A stretch of DNA of 64,000 nt from Gordionus sp. m RMFG-2023 (Eukaryota > Nematomorpha > Gordioida > Chordodea > Parachordodidae). Location of the stretch: assembly GCF_954871325.1 (NCBI RefSeq), contig NC_088775.1:23599561-23663560 (forward strand). The letters run 5' to 3'. The notes under the pieces are model-generated. The model did no database searches, was not told where the DNA came from, and saw only the letters and a program-made list of their open reading frames with translations. Both the position numbers and the translations under genes were made by a program. Shown piece after piece: positions 12,691 to 24,503 of this stretch; position 1 is the stretch's first letter; every line of letters starts with the position of its first letter.

Positions 12691-13498
12691 TAACAGGCTT
12701 TCTAGGTCAATCATCGTCATAAACAGGAGCGGACTGGCCAGTAAGCCTAGTTGTTGGCTAATAGACGACTAACTAATAGTTATAGTTGAAATATTTGACT
12801 AAAAGCTTTAGTTATTAATTTTGTCAATAGTCGACCAAGACTAAAATAATTAATTTTATTTATTTTTATTATATTTATTTATATAATTTTAAAAAACATA
12901 CAAAATATTAGATTTGGTGTCAACTGGGAGCTAAAAATAAATAAATATTAAATTTGGCGCTAACCAGGCGCTAAAAATAAATAAATTAGAAATATAAAAA
13001 GAATATAATATATATAAATTCTAAGCAATTCCCCGAAATTAGCCGACTAATTTATTTGCTAAAGTTTGTAGTCTATCTCCTTGACTACGACTATGAAGAA
13101 GTCGACTAATTAACAACAATACTGGTGGAAAAATGTCCAACGAGGCCTAGAGGCTTTTAAAATTTGTAGACCTTTAGGAAAAAAATTTTGGGTTTAGGAA
13201 GAAAAATTTAAAATTGGTATAGAATCTTAATATGTATTTATACAAAATAGTTTTTAAATATTATAAATTATTAACTATTAAAACATTCAGGTGGAATTAT
13301 AAGCACTATTGGTGCTATAAATAAATTATTTAAATGTTTAGCCATCAATAGTCGAATAATCAGACCATTTCCCTATTTTCCTTAGTTGTTAAAATGTTAA
13401 TTCAATAGAAATTAAATGAGAAGACAGTTATTGGTATAATTATTGTCTTATAATAAATAGACGTAAGTAAATATTTAATTAATTTATATAAATATATA
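12691..13498. other. Region with degenerate inverted repeats (TAGTTGTTGGC / ATTAACAACAAT)
   Basis: Between about 12,750 and 13,120 both ends carry TTGTTAATTAGTCGACT-like sequence in opposite orientation, suggesting a decayed MITE of the TGTTGTTAA type. I could not find a TSD. The AGGAGCGGACTGGCC stretch at about 12,725 resembles a hAT end, but its partner was not found. No gene. Confidence 0.35.
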
Positions 13499-13816
13499 TG
13501 TTAGCGGCAAAGTTTTTTACGGCAATGTGTTATTTTTCAACTTTAAATCAAGTTTAAAAACATTTTACCTGAAATGTAATCCACCAAGTTTGGAATACCT
13601 ACCCTAAGAATTTCATGCAATTTTGCCATGAACCTTTAAATTGAACTTATTATAATATATATTAGTTTTCCATACAATTTTTCTAAAAATAATAAATTAT
13701 TCAAAAGTTAACGATAATCTATAACTCATAAGATAGGTATTCTAAGCTGGAATACATTTCCGGTTAAATCAGCTTTTAAATTTAAAAAAACGCCTTAAAA
13801 CACATTACCGCTAACA
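13499..13816. mobile_element. 318-bp foldback MITE
   Basis: Ends are TGTTAGCGGCAA and, read inward from the right, TGTTAGCGGTAA. The two halves stay roughly complementary for most of their length; for example GGAATACCTACCC at about 13,591 pairs with the region around GGTATTCTAAGC at about 13,736. A TSD cannot be assigned because the flanks are TATA-rich. No coding content; superfamily unknown. Confidence 0.6.
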
Positions 13817-14844
13817 TATACATGCAATATTTATAGTTTATATACAGAAAATAGAATTTTGTTTTAATAAATTAGATGAAATTCTTACTAACATCTACAC
13901 CCATGACTGTGTCAATATAAGAATAGAATAATAATTTCAAAGATAATATATTAACACATAGAAGGCAGAGGAAACTTTAGAAGAAAACTTTATTATAAAT
14001 AATTTATATCCTCCTTTTTACAATTTTCAATACTATATATATTGTTATTTTTATAAATATTTACATTATTAGTTAACCTTGCCCAATATTATTATATTAT
14101 TATATTAAAATAATAAATATATATGTATAATCATTATAACCATTCTAATTGACGAATATTATAATTCATAATGTATAAATAGAATATTACAATATATTTA
14201 TACGTTACTACAATTATTATTACATATATATAACATAAATATCTAATGAGAATGGACAGAAATGAAAAGAATAAACAATACAAACAAAACCAAACTCCTT
14301 AAAAATAATTATTTTTATATTAAATATATATGAATGAAATATAACAGAAACATGTAGGCCAGGCTCTAAGCCCGGATACATGGGTCGAGCCGTATAATTT
14401 TTTAAAAATATACCCGACTAGGCCTAAAAAAAATTTTAAATAAATAACCGGCCAGGTCTCTGATATATATAAATATATTATATAAGATAAGATAGATTTA
14501 TATATAAAATATGAAGTTTCTTTCATATTCATTTTAATTTTTCCATAAAAATAAAATATTTTTGATTTTGCAAAACATTTATTTTAATTTAAAATAAAAA
14601 TTACTTAATAGTCCTAAAAACCTTTTCCTCTCCCTGATTTAAAATACTGGTTGGTTGGATTATTTTTGCATGTGCATTAAATATTAAGAAAATTTATAAC
14701 CTCATCTCCCTAGCTAAAATGAACCATATTTGTTAAATTCATATAACATTACCCAATGTAAATATTTAAGGTTTCTTGCGCTGGAGTAGGGAGTTTATAG
14801 CTAACGGCCTAATTTTTTTGAAAAATTTAGAAATAATTGGGTCT
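13817..14844. other. AT-rich spacer with a GGCC-rich degenerate repeat
   Basis: At 14,350-14,470 a stretch with TAGGCCAGGCTCTAAGCCC and CCGGCCAGGTC resembles the GGCCCGGG-rich stretches at 48,620-48,725 and 49,924-50,146. This suggests a related MITE. Nothing else was recognised. Confidence 0.4.
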
Positions 14845-14852
14845 CTATCAAT

Positions 14853-16862
14853 CAGAGTTGTTAGAAGATACTTTTTAAATGGATCTAGATACAGTTACAT
14901 AGTCTAAATATTTATCTAGATACAGATACAGCTTCTAAAAGATTATCTTGATACAGATACAATCTAAAATGTATCTAGGTAGAGATACATTTTTTATTAT
15001 ACTCTTAGATAAGGTTTGAAATTAGGATTCTATTGTGAAAATTCATGAAATGATCTAAAATATTTATTGACTCGATATCACATTTATCAAAATATAACTA
15101 AAATAATGATTTTTAGATATTAATATAATATATGATTAATATAAATAATTATTATATATCATTAATAAAATAATATAATATAGATTAAATTATTATAAAT
15201 AATTATTAGATTTCAGTAATAAAATATTTTCAAAATTTTGATTTAAGACATCCTCGTTTATCTGTAAAGACATTTTTAGCACTAAAAAGTCTTTAAACAG
15301 GGGCGCTGGAAGGGATTGTGGTGTTATATTTAATGAATAATATTTTTATATCAGGATATTGTTTAAAAATACTAAAATCTCGGCATTCATTTTTGAAAAA
15401 ACTATTTAAAATTTGTTGATTATCAGAATTTAAATCAATAACAATCATATCTCCTGCTGTGGGATACTGAAAAAAATCGGATATTAAATTATTGGCTTTT
15501 TTTTCACAGGTTAATTTGCACTCATTTGAAGACTTTGATTCCTCAACTAATCTTTGTATTAATTGTTTTTTTTTATTAAAATTTTCATCCATTTGCAACC
15601 ATGTCCAATCTAGTTTAAAAAAAGGATGAAGCATATTTGCCAAAATATTTTCATCTATTGTCCCAATGAACCTAGAATTATTAAATACTGATTAATTTAT
15701 TATTAATTTACCTATCTTCAATTCCTTTAAGTAAGGCATTTAAGAGTGGTAAACAAAATTTCAGGTTAATTTGTTTAAAATTTTTCAATTTAATAATGAG
15801 CTGGGAAATATGTTTACCGGCGATAGGCACTCCAACAATCTGTTGTTGTGTATATTAAAGATGGTTCTATTAGACTTTTAATAATTTCTTTCTTTTCATT
15901 CTCCCATCTTTGGAAAATTCTAGCAACCACTGTCTGTCTGCAAATTATATTTTTTTGTAGAGCTAATGTTTTGATCATTTTTATAAATGATGGATTTGCA
16001 ACAATTGAAAATGACTGAATGCTATCTATAATAAAATCAGATATTAAATCATCTAAAATGCTTTGGGTTAAAGTCTGAGGTCTCTTGAAAAAAAATCAAT
16101 GGACGATGAGCCTAGTCCAATATTTTCTTTAATAGATTTTTTCTCCTTCCCCTTTTTTATTTGGATTAAGAGTGTATGATGTTTTCTCTTAAAATTTAAT
16201 AAAATTGTAAACATTTATTTGGTATCTATACTCTTAAATGTTTTACAATGTTGCAAGTTGAGGTAATGCTAACTGAAATTTTCATATTTTTTGGACATGG
16301 CAAACATTTTACTAACAGAGATTTGTTTTCTTTATTTTGAGATATTATTTAAAAATATGGTCTATAAATTTGCCATTGAATGTCGTCATTTTCGTCATCA
16401 ATATTAATCTTAAAAATAAATATAATAGAATAAAATAAAATACCAATTCCATTGCAATTAAAAATGGCAAATTCCTTGAGATGGATTGTAATATCAGAAT
16501 TTGCTTGTTATTGATAACTCGGTCATAATATTTAATTAATATTTATATATTCTTTTTTATATATAAGTTTTAATATTTTATATATATATATAATTTTTTA
16601 ATATATAAATTAATATTAATTTATATGCTCATATGAAATAAAATAAATTTTACACTCAAGTATTTTTATTTATAATATAAAAAAGCGTTAAATAAAAGTA
16701 TATCAAAATGTATCTTAAAAAGTATCTATAAACAGATACAGATACCTCTAAAATAATATCTAGATACAGATACAGATACAGATACTTTAATCAAAAATTT
16801 AACTAGATATAGATACCACATTTTTAACCACATTTTTATATCTAGATACTTTAACAACTCTG
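14853..16862 (-). mobile_element. hAT transposon, CAGAGTTGTT family, 2.0 kb
   Basis: The left end CAGAGTTGTTAGAAGATAC and the right end, read inward as CAGAGTTGTTAAAGTATC, are bordered by a perfect 8-bp TSD, CTATCAAT (14,845-14,852 and 16,863-16,870). Subterminal clusters of GATACAGATAC occur at 14,880-15,000 and 16,715-16,860. It carries a decayed BED-type transposase on the minus strand. Confidence 0.9.
15250..16335 (-). pseudogene. BED-finger hAT transposase relic
   Basis: On the minus strand, a short N-terminal stretch with STCNIVKHLR, resembling the end of a BED zinc finger, is followed by a long block (about 16,085-15,830). That block includes residues such as NPSFIKMIKTLALQK and ends near TTDCWSA, the family's first catalytic-region hallmark. 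The last 116 codons (15,643-15,293) end with IKYNTTIPSSAPV, the signature before the RLFS dimerisation motif, which follows after a stop. Frames are broken at several points. The nearest relative in this window is the fragment at 61,952-62,395. Confidence 0.72.
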
Positions 16863-17099
16863 CTATCAATATATTTACAAACAAGAAACTTTAGCATTTT
16901 AACTGCCTGGTAAATGGTTGAAGATTTTAAATTTTCTTTAAATTCGATAAATTTCCTCTAAATATATATGAAAGCTACAAATTATGATTTGATTCATCAG
17001 AGTGATTACACATGAAAAATTTATTCAAGATTCTATGAAAGAAAGTTGCAATGATGGAGAACCTGTAACCAAGCAATACAAAATGTAAGCAATGTTTGA

Positions 17100-17321
17100 T
17101 ATGTCCATATGAGACGTTATAGCGATATAATTTCATTTATCTGCATATACCAATTTATATATAGTATACGAATATCTTATCATTTTATCTTTTCCACAAG
17201 TGAGTTGCGAACAAACTTTCAGAAAATTAAAAATATACTGCTAGCAAATATTAAGCAGAATTATCTAGAAGCCTTTTTAATGATGTCAGTTGGAAATTTT
17301 TTTTGGGAAAAATCTAATTAA
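17100..17321 (+). pseudogene. Possible hAT transposase C-terminal remnant
   Basis: A 70-codon frame ends with KIKNILLANIKQNYLEAF and then LMMSV. This resembles the (K)LKxIKxxLRxxMxQxRLxxLxxxSV dimerisation region of hAT transposases. No termini were found around it, so it is an isolated scrap. It could also be chance. Confidence 0.35.
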
Positions 17322-17418
17322 GTAAAATTCTTGATTATTCGCGCTTTGTTTACCATTAATGATTAAATTGTTAAGCCAACTTAGAAAGAATAACGGCACA
17401 ACTTCACCGAATTCCTTT

Positions 17419-17793
17419 CTTTCCAAGTGCTCAAACGCGGTTTAGAAGCAAATGTTTCTAGTTTCTTGTAGTATTAATTTTATATCATTTAGAAATTTTA
17501 ATATATTGGGATCTATACTGATATATGAAATAGGACATACATGCAGTTATAAACCATACATTCTAATTTTCTTTTCCAATTTTGAAAATGTACGACTATT
17601 ATATACTTTCCAAGTGCTCAAACTCTGTTTAGAAGCTAATGTTTATAGTTTCTTATAGTGTTAATTTTATATCATTTAGAAATTTTAATATATTGGGATC
17701 TATACTGATATATGAAATAGGACATACATGCAGTGATAAACCATACATTCTAATTTTCTTTTCCAATTTTGAAAATGTACGACTATTATATAT
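17419..17793. repeat. 187-bp tandem duplication
   Basis: Two copies, 17,419-17,605 and 17,606-17,793, each begin with CTTTCCAAGTGCTCAAAC and are nearly identical. Parallel 68-codon frames in both copies follow from the duplication and have no recognisable motif. Confidence 0.85.
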
Positions 17794-18570
17794 TTTGGAC
17801 TATAAAATCAGGTACATGTTAAAAACTGAATCTAATAGTTGCTAGCATTCATAATTTTAGAAATTAAAGATTTTAGCAATATAAAAAGAAAATTATTTTT
17901 ATTTTATCTCACTCCTATGCTCCACATTATTAAGGTTAAACATTTTGCGGTAGATGCGAGATTTAATCAAATGCTATCGGTTTCGAGTCCTGCTCAATGA
18001 TATATTATTATTGGACCAAGCTTACTATATACTTATTTTTCTTTAAAAATATTTTATCATATTTTATTATAAAAATATACCAGAGCTTTTATTTAATTCT
18101 TATAAATATTTCATTTTTTTATTTAAATATTTTGTCAACTTTCTAGTCATCTTTAGAAGAAATTTGCGTATTCATTGTCATATAACTTTTAATTTTGTGT
18201 ATTCATTGTCATTTTTTTTGTTAATTTAGCAAGTCATCATTATCATAAAAAAAACTAATATATTTTATTTTTATGATTAGGAAAGATTATTAATAAATCT
18301 TTATTTATTCAGAAGGGAGCAATAGTTTAAAAGAGGGAAAAATGAAGATTATGAAATTATTATTTTTAAATTAGTGAATTCTTAGATTATAAAAATATTA
18401 TTATTCGGCTTATTTAAAACCCAAAAATCATTGTAAAAAATAAATAAAAGATTTCTTATGTTGTGTATATTAATTTTTGCATATTTTGTGGTCTCGAGTT
18501 CTCGTGGGTTGTTTATATTTCTATATTGGTGGCCAAGATGTAGTGTAATATTTTTTTTATTTGATTTTGA
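17794..18570. other. AT-rich spacer with a tRNA-like relic
   Basis: At about 17,949-17,998 the order GCGGTAGATGC then GGTTTCGAGTCC resembles a tRNA D-arm and T-arm (B box with one extra T). The stems do not pair properly, so this is at most a tRNA-derived relic or a SINE head. Nothing else was recognised. Confidence 0.25.
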
Positions 18571-18755
18571 AAACTAATTAGTAGGAAGAGTGTTGTATAT
18601 ACGGAATAATGTTGGAAAACGAATTAGTAAGAAGAGCGTTATATATACGGAATAACGTTGGAAAACTAATTAGTAGGAAAAGCGTTGTATATACGGAGTT
18701 ACGTTAAAAACTAATTAGTAGGGACGTTGTATATAGAGAATAACGTTGAGAATTT
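18571..18755. repeat. ~46-bp tandem array, 4 copies
   Basis: Units begin at about 18,573, 18,619, 18,665 and 18,710. Each contains CTAATTAGTAGGAA then GTTGTATATACGGAATAACG, with point differences and a shortened last unit. Confidence 0.85.
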
Positions 18756-18794
18756 GTGTAACGCGTAGGTTTTTTTTTTAATAGGGGAGGTATA

Positions 18795-19125
18795 CCGTGC
18801 GGCCGAATTACACAGAAGTGCTTACCGTTTTTGCCGAAATTAGAAACAAGTCTTGTACGGAAGTGCTGCCCAAGTTTTTATCTGCTACACGGAATTCCCA
18901 AATTTTTGTCATATAGACTTATTACACGGAAGTGCTGCCCAAATTTTTGTCTGTTATACGGAATTCCCCAAAAATTTTGTCATATTGACATATTACACGG
19001 ATGTGCTGCCCAAATCTTTGTCATATATAGACCTGTTACATTGAATTTCTTCCCATTTATTTTTAAAGTTTATTCCACGGTAGTGTTGCTCAAATTTTTG
19101 TCATATATAGACCTATCGTACATAA
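18795..19125. repeat. Irregular 60-80-bp tandem repeats
   Basis: The phrase ACGGAAGTGCTGCCCAA recurs at about 18,858, 18,936, 18,998 and 19,077 with changes. It alternates with CGGAATTCCC and TTTTTGTCATATAGAC phrases. Two overlapping frames with repeated CCPxFxLL-type residues come from this array and are not called as genes. Confidence 0.75.
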
Positions 19126-19130
19126 GTGTT

Positions 19131-19679
19131 GTTTTTTTTACCCCTCAAATAAATATATTTTAAGAAAAAACCATCGTATATATATAAAATTTAAAGACAA
19201 ATTGTGGATGTATATGTGCATCATCGGACTATTTACACTATTGATATTATCTTATCTGCTGACGTTATATATAACCTAAATATCTCTTTTGAAGTTGTTC
19301 ATAAACTTTTTATAGAGTGGTGATGAGATGTTGAGTTTAAAATTTGTGAAATACTGGGAAATACATTATATTATTTTTGGGCGTTGATTGTGTTACTAAT
19401 ATGGGCATATAGTTTAATCCTGGGAAGTAGGATTAGGAGAAGCCAAGTGTGAGGATAAAGGGGCAAACTTTGACAATCGAAGGACACAATGGAGAGGAAG
19501 ATATGATGGGCCGAGTAACATGGTTACCGGTGCAGGAATTAAATAAAGGGTAGACTGATAGTGAAAAGGATTAAATAGGAATGAAAAGAAAAATAACACG
19601 GAGAATGGAAATCTATAGAGGACCTGAATATAATCAAATGTTGGTGCCATATAGTGGTTCAAGAGAAAATTCACAAGGA
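19131..19679. other. Spacer leading into a Gag relic
   Basis: From about 19,410 the G+C content rises and purine-rich sequence follows. Stops interrupt all plus-strand frames, but it may be the decayed upstream part of the zinc-knuckle gene that follows. Confidence 0.35.
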
Positions 19680-20000
19680 AGAAGAATGTAAATAAGACGA
19701 GATCTTGAATCTCGCGGAAGAGGGAATGTTAATTTAAATTTTTATAATTGCGGAAGACAAGGACATATGGTCCGGGATTTTTGGGAAACTAAATGTTTTG
19801 AATGTGGGAAATCTGGACATATACTCCCGTATTGTCCGGATAAACGAGAAAAGTTGCGATGTGCGGGTTGCGGAATATTTGGACACAATAAAGAGGAATG
19901 TAATATTGGAAATTATGATACCAGAGGGGGGTTTCCACAGAGAGGAATGGACGAAATACTTCGAAAGTGCGAACTATTGAGGGTGAGAGAAGCAAAATAA
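19680..20000 (+). pseudogene. Gag-type zinc-knuckle protein fragment
   Basis: The frame encodes closely spaced CCHC zinc knuckles. A degraded first knuckle (CGRQGHMV) is followed by intact CFECGKSGHILPYC and CAGCGIFGHNKEEC. This is typical of retrotransposon nucleocapsid, which packages element RNA. It ends at 20,000 without a protease or RT behind it, and no LTRs were identified nearby. A cellular CNBP-like protein is possible but less likely given the stops upstream. Confidence 0.6.
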
Positions 20001-20452
20001 TCATTGTACCTAATGTACGAGAGAGTGTGGGAATATGATACTATATGATAGCGAAGAAAATAAGGGGTCAAGGCGAGGAGATTGTAAGAGACGGGCAAAG
20101 TGTGTTCTCATGAAAAAATAAAAATAATGGGATGTGTAAATATGATAAAGAGGGAATAATATGAATAATAAAGTTAGAAAGAAATCAAAATGTTTTGTAT
20201 CAAATATTCAAATAAGTTCTTATGTAATTTACAAATTCCATTCAATGACTTAATATAGTAATCATTATTTGCTTATATTTTATTAATATATATCAGCAAG
20301 TTTATTAATCGATTCTTTTAAAAGGATCGAATCCCGATCACGATCTTTTCAAAAAGAAAGGATCGAAATATACACGATTTTTTAAAGAAAAAGGAAAATT
20401 TCTGATGAAAATTTATGCTCGATGAAAAAAAAATTGACTTATATATAATTAA
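20001..20452. other. AT-rich spacer
   Basis: Contains a GGATCGAAT/GATCGAAA doublet at about 20,325-20,370 and no recognisable gene. Confidence 0.4.
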
Positions 20453-21620
20453 ATATAGTGCAGGGATTCAAACCGAAACAAATATCGGTTCGGTTCAGGT
20501 TCAGGTTCGGATAAAAATAACGGTTCAGGTTCGGTTCGAACCTCTAAAAACCGGTTTGAACATTTTTGTATTCAAATCTACATTCGAATTATGTATAGGG
20601 AGGTATATTTATTTTATTTCATCATTAAAATAAAAAACATATATAAAACCTTCATTTTTATTAATTGCAGATTATAAAATTATATTTAAATTATAAATCA
20701 TACAAATAAATATCAATGATTAATTTTAATATAAACAATATTTAACTTTATTTATAAAAAAATTTTATTAGGCCGCACAATTAATATAATTTCAAGATTC
20801 GTCTCACTCAAATTACATCTATAAAGAGATAGTATAAATTTAATTGTTGAAAAACATCTTTCCACACAAACTTGGGTAGCTGGCACTGCCAGTATGATCA
20901 AACAATTTACATAATTCTGGGTATCGATTACTCTGATTTCTCTAATAGTTTAAAGTTTTATTTAACCTAGGTTCATTATAAAAAATAACTATAATATTTA
21001 TTTCTTTGATTATATTTTACCAAATACATAAGGCTTATTCTGCAACATTAGATTAAATATTTTGAGAATTAATTTTAATTTTTCCCACGGCTTCTAATAA
21101 GGATCAAGAATTTTTTTAAAACCGCTACCATCGATTAATTTGAATGGTCTGCCATAAAAAGTGACCAACTCAGTACAATCATCGATTATTTTTTTTTAAT
21201 TAAGTTTTACTGATATTGTTTGTTCTTTTAATGTTTCTTCTATCGTCTGTTGGCTTGATGACATCTTAAACTTTTTTCATTCTATTAGGCTTTTGTTGTG
21301 ATATTTTGTTAATTTTATCAAATTCTAGATGGTAGTTTTTTTGTGACGCTCAAGATTTATGGCCTTTCATATTTATTTAACAATCAGTAATATTACATTT
21401 TGACGTGTCATTTATAATACTATATATAAATAATTTATATATTGGATTTAATTTTCTCTAGACATTATAATTTAGCTTAAAATATTTAAAAAATGCTGTA
21501 AAATGGCAATATACTAAAGTTTATAAAAATTATGACTGACACTTATCAATCAAATGTGATTGTTAATAATCTTTAAAACAATTCGAATATAATTAAAATT
21601 TTTGCAATATATTAGTAATA

Positions 21621-23299
21621 TAGGGTAAATTATTTTTAAAAAAAACAAACAATTAAAATAAAATAAAATAACAATATGTTTTTTTATTTTTGCACAACCC
21701 TCAAAAAATAAATGTCAATCAAATATATAATATATAACAAAACAGATTTAAAAAATACATACGGTAATTTTTTTGCATTTACAATTTTTATATAATTTAA
21801 TTTTTTTTATAAGATACATACGGTAATTTTTTTGCATTTACAATTTTTATATAACTTAATTTTTTTTATAAAATAGAGTTTAATATTTTTTTCAAATGTT
21901 TAATATACGACAAATTTTATCTAGTAATACAAATTCATTTACATTAAATCCTGATCCTGTTTTATCTAATTCAAATTCAATACCTAATATTACAAATAAT
22001 TTCCATATGATCAATTCTTCCTCTGTAAGTGGTGATTCTATTACTGATCCAACATCGGCTATTCCAAGAAGAAAATATACTAACTGGAATAAGGAAAAAA
22101 TTGATATAGTAAAAAAATTATTATCGGTACCCGAGAGAGAGCGAATGAAAATGACAGATATTGCTAAATATATAGATATGTCGTTATCGTCTGTTAATAA
22201 ATTAAGGCGAGAAACGTTTCCCGAAATCATCGGAGATCCTTTGAAAGAATATGTAATTGGAAAGAGAGGCAGAAAAAATAAAGACACCTTCGATGTAGAA
22301 AGAAAAATAATCGATCTTTTAATGGCGAACAATACATTCACTATTAAAGATATAATAGACAATTTACCTCCGAGATTTCCAAAAAACGAAGGAACTATAC
22401 GGAAATATATTAAAAAAATAGGATGGTCAAAAAAACGTGCAGGAAAAGAGCCAGATAGGAGAAACACATCCGGCACAATCAATATACGCCAAATTTATTG
22501 TATAAAAGTATTAAATATAGCCAAAGAAAAATTATTCTTCTTAGACGAGACAGGCATAAATTTGCACGTTGTACCTGTTTATGCCTGGGCCCCATATAAT
22601 GTTACGCCAAGTGTTAAAGTCCCACCATCTAAGGGTAAGAATATAAGTAATTATGCACTATGGGAATCGATGGTGTGATACTTTATCGCATCATTGAAGG
22701 ACCTTATAATAGCCTTTTATTTAGAGATTATGAATGCACTAATTAATATTCTACCGAGTGATGCAGTTATTGTTATGGACAATGCATTCATCCATAAAAG
22801 CCACCTCATTGATTGTTTTAGAGCGCGAATAGAATATTTGCCACCCTATTCGCCGCAACTAAACCCGATAGAAAATTTTTTTGGAGTGTTAAAAAACAAA
22901 TATAGGTGGATCAATCCCCGACCAAATACTCGAAACGAAATAATTAATAATGTAACATCAATTCTTAATGAATTTACAATTCCTTGATTTTTCAAATTAT
23001 TATAATAAAATGCATCAATTTTTGGAGATTGGTTATCGAGGACAACCAATGAATTAAGGTAAATTTATAAAAATATAATTTATATTGAAGTATATTTTAA
23101 AGGAATTTAGAAAAAGGAGAATATATATATAAAGAAAAAACGAAAATTAAAATATCCAATTTTTGATGTATTTTTTAAATCTGTTTTGTTATATATTAAA
23201 TATTTGATTGTCATTTATTTTTTGAGGGTTGTGCAAAAATAAAAAAACATATTGTTATTTTATTTTAATTGTTTGTTTTTTTTTTAATAATTTACCCTA
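21621..23299 (+). mobile_element. Tc1/mariner (IS630-type) DNA transposon
   Basis: Inverted repeats of about 140 bp (21,621-21,760 and 23,160-23,299) start with TAGGGTAAATTATT and share blocks such as TTTGCACAACCCTCAAAAAA. A TA dinucleotide borders each end (21,619-21,620 and 23,300-23,301). Copy A of the host element has the uninterrupted sequence around 810-830, an empty site. The transposase lies inside in the same orientation. Confidence 0.9.
21896..22987 (+). pseudogene. Tc1/mariner-like DDE transposase, frameshifted
   Basis: Reading from 21,896, a Ser/Asn-rich N-terminus is followed by helix-turn-helix type segments (about residues 60-110, TDIAKYIDMSLSSVNKLRR). A second DNA-binding region with GKRGRKNK and GTIRKYIKKIGWSKKRA comes next, then the first catalytic Asp in LFFLDETGINLH. 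A stop at 22,676-22,678 and a frame change separate the next part (22,694-22,987). That part carries the second Asp in IVMDNAFIHKSH and the final Glu in LPPYSPQLNPIENFF. Only 30 residues separate the second Asp and the Glu, fewer than the usual 34 or so. The cut-and-paste enzyme is therefore interrupted and probably inactive. Confidence 0.82.
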
Positions 23300-23435
23300 T
23301 AACTTACATAAAAATCATGAGGCTCGAACCGGTTTAGAGGCATTTAGAGTTCGGTTCAGGTTCGGTTTGGATCCCTGATATATTGTATATTTATTGTAAA
23401 AAAAGAATACAACAATAATAATATATTTATATATA

Positions 23436-23760
23436 ATCGAAATTAGCCTTCAATAATAAAATAAATTTTAAATTTTTATCAGACATCTACGTCTTTCATT
23501 AAGAACATGTTTAGCTTTACGAAACAAGCACTCCACAGGAGCTCTGGTGGCATATTCAATAAATAATTTTTACAAAGAAAATATCAATTTCAATAATGCA
23601 AATAAATATTTGAATAAGCATATGCATGTAATTGCTCAGGTTTTCCAAGGGTAATTAACCTTCCTTTTATCAAAGGGTTTTGCAGCAGATTTATAAAAGG
23701 CCAATTAAGCTTAAATTTTCTGGTGAATTATTGCTGCTAATATTCTACTGTCCTCATAGA
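23436..23760 (-). pseudogene. hAT transposase C-terminal relic
   Basis: On the minus strand the residues LFIEYATRAPVECLFRKAK, then a stretch ending in LNERRR, match the plan of the (A/S)SAPVERLFSxAxxxLxxxR dimerisation region of BED-type hAT transposases. A further upstream piece (RILAAIIH) resembles the AAxLHPRFK segment. Stops interrupt it and no element ends were found. Confidence 0.5.
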
Positions 23761-24064
23761 GTTAAGGAAACCTTGAAATGATAATTAATATTATTAAAAG
23801 AGTTGGAGAAAAGTTAAAAGTCTCATTTATATCTGTCAATTTTTATAACTGTATGATCGTCTAGATCTATATATAGGATATTAGTAAAAACCTAAAATAA
23901 TTTATCATATTTTTAATTCAATAAATAAAACTTGTAGGTTGTAAATTAAATTCGTAATTTGTCTTAATAAAATTTATGGGGAAAATATAAACTATGATGG
24001 ATGATGCTAAAATATGATGGAGATAAAAATTTTTAAACATAATATATTTTATTTGATCTCTCTC

Positions 24065-24503
24065 ATTAGTCACAACGCGGGAAATTTACTACTAGAAAAG
24101 CAATTGAAAAACAATTTTTTATTTTTATTAGTCAAACCATACAAAAAATTAAGTTTATAAATAGCGGAATTATATAGAATTAAAAAATTCACATCCAGTG
24201 TGTCACATAAATTAATATTAATTGATAAGAAAATTACGAATGCAAGTTTTGATTTCTTTCAAGTTTTGTAAAACTAATTTTGGCTTTCCTTTTTAAAATC
24301 AATTCCTTTGTATCAAAATTTCCTGAGCTAAATGATATTTTAAATAAATTTTCAAAACTTAAATTTTTTTTTTTAAAAAGAAAAAATTTTTTATCAAAAA
24401 ATTGATATAAATAAAATATTAAAAATTTTCTTTCTCTTTTATTTATTAAAAAAATCAGCATTTTTTTTTGTTTCCCTAATCTTGTAAACGTAAAATTACA
24501 CAA
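24065..24503 (-). mobile_element. Internally deleted relative of the 40,905-43,703 hAT element
   Basis: Sequence at about 24,068-24,158 (including TTTACTACTAGAAAAGCAA and TTAGTCAAACCAT) is the reverse complement of the right end of the 40,905 element. On the minus strand at 24,503-24,236 an 89-codon frame contains SFSSGNFDTKELI, parallel to SFSSRNFDTKKLI encoded at 41,5xx. The centre of the transposase is missing and the far terminus was not found. Confidence 0.55.

Larger units (their letters stand above)
20461..23377. mobile_element. GGTTCGG-family element, copy C, carrying a Tc1/mariner insert
   Basis: The left end CAGGGATTCAAACCGAAAC and the right end, read inward as CAGGGATCCAAACCGAAC, are flanked by ATATAGTG (20,453-20,460) and ATATATTG (23,378-23,385), an 8-bp TSD with one mismatch. 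Without the 1.68-kb Tc1/mariner insert the element is about 1.24 kb. It has no coding frame of its own. Confidence 0.82.

Noticed and set aside
12725-13370. A complete hAT element starting at AGGAGCGGACTGGCC
   Set aside because: The start resembles a known type of hAT end, but I could not find a matching right terminus or an 8-bp TSD.
17452-17845. Pair of similar 68-codon proteins
   Set aside because: They are explained by the 187-bp tandem duplication; the composition is AT-driven and no motif is present.
18831-19163. 110-codon Cys-containing repeat protein
   Set aside because: The frame follows irregular tandem repeats, is overlapped by another frame of the same array, and lacks a consistent period of three.
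21896-22482. Bacterial IS630 insertion or contamination
   Set aside because: The transposase is of the Tc1/mariner/IS630 superfamily, but the TA target, ~140-bp TIRs and nesting inside a eukaryotic hAT-like element with an empty-site paralogue argue for a resident eukaryotic transposon.
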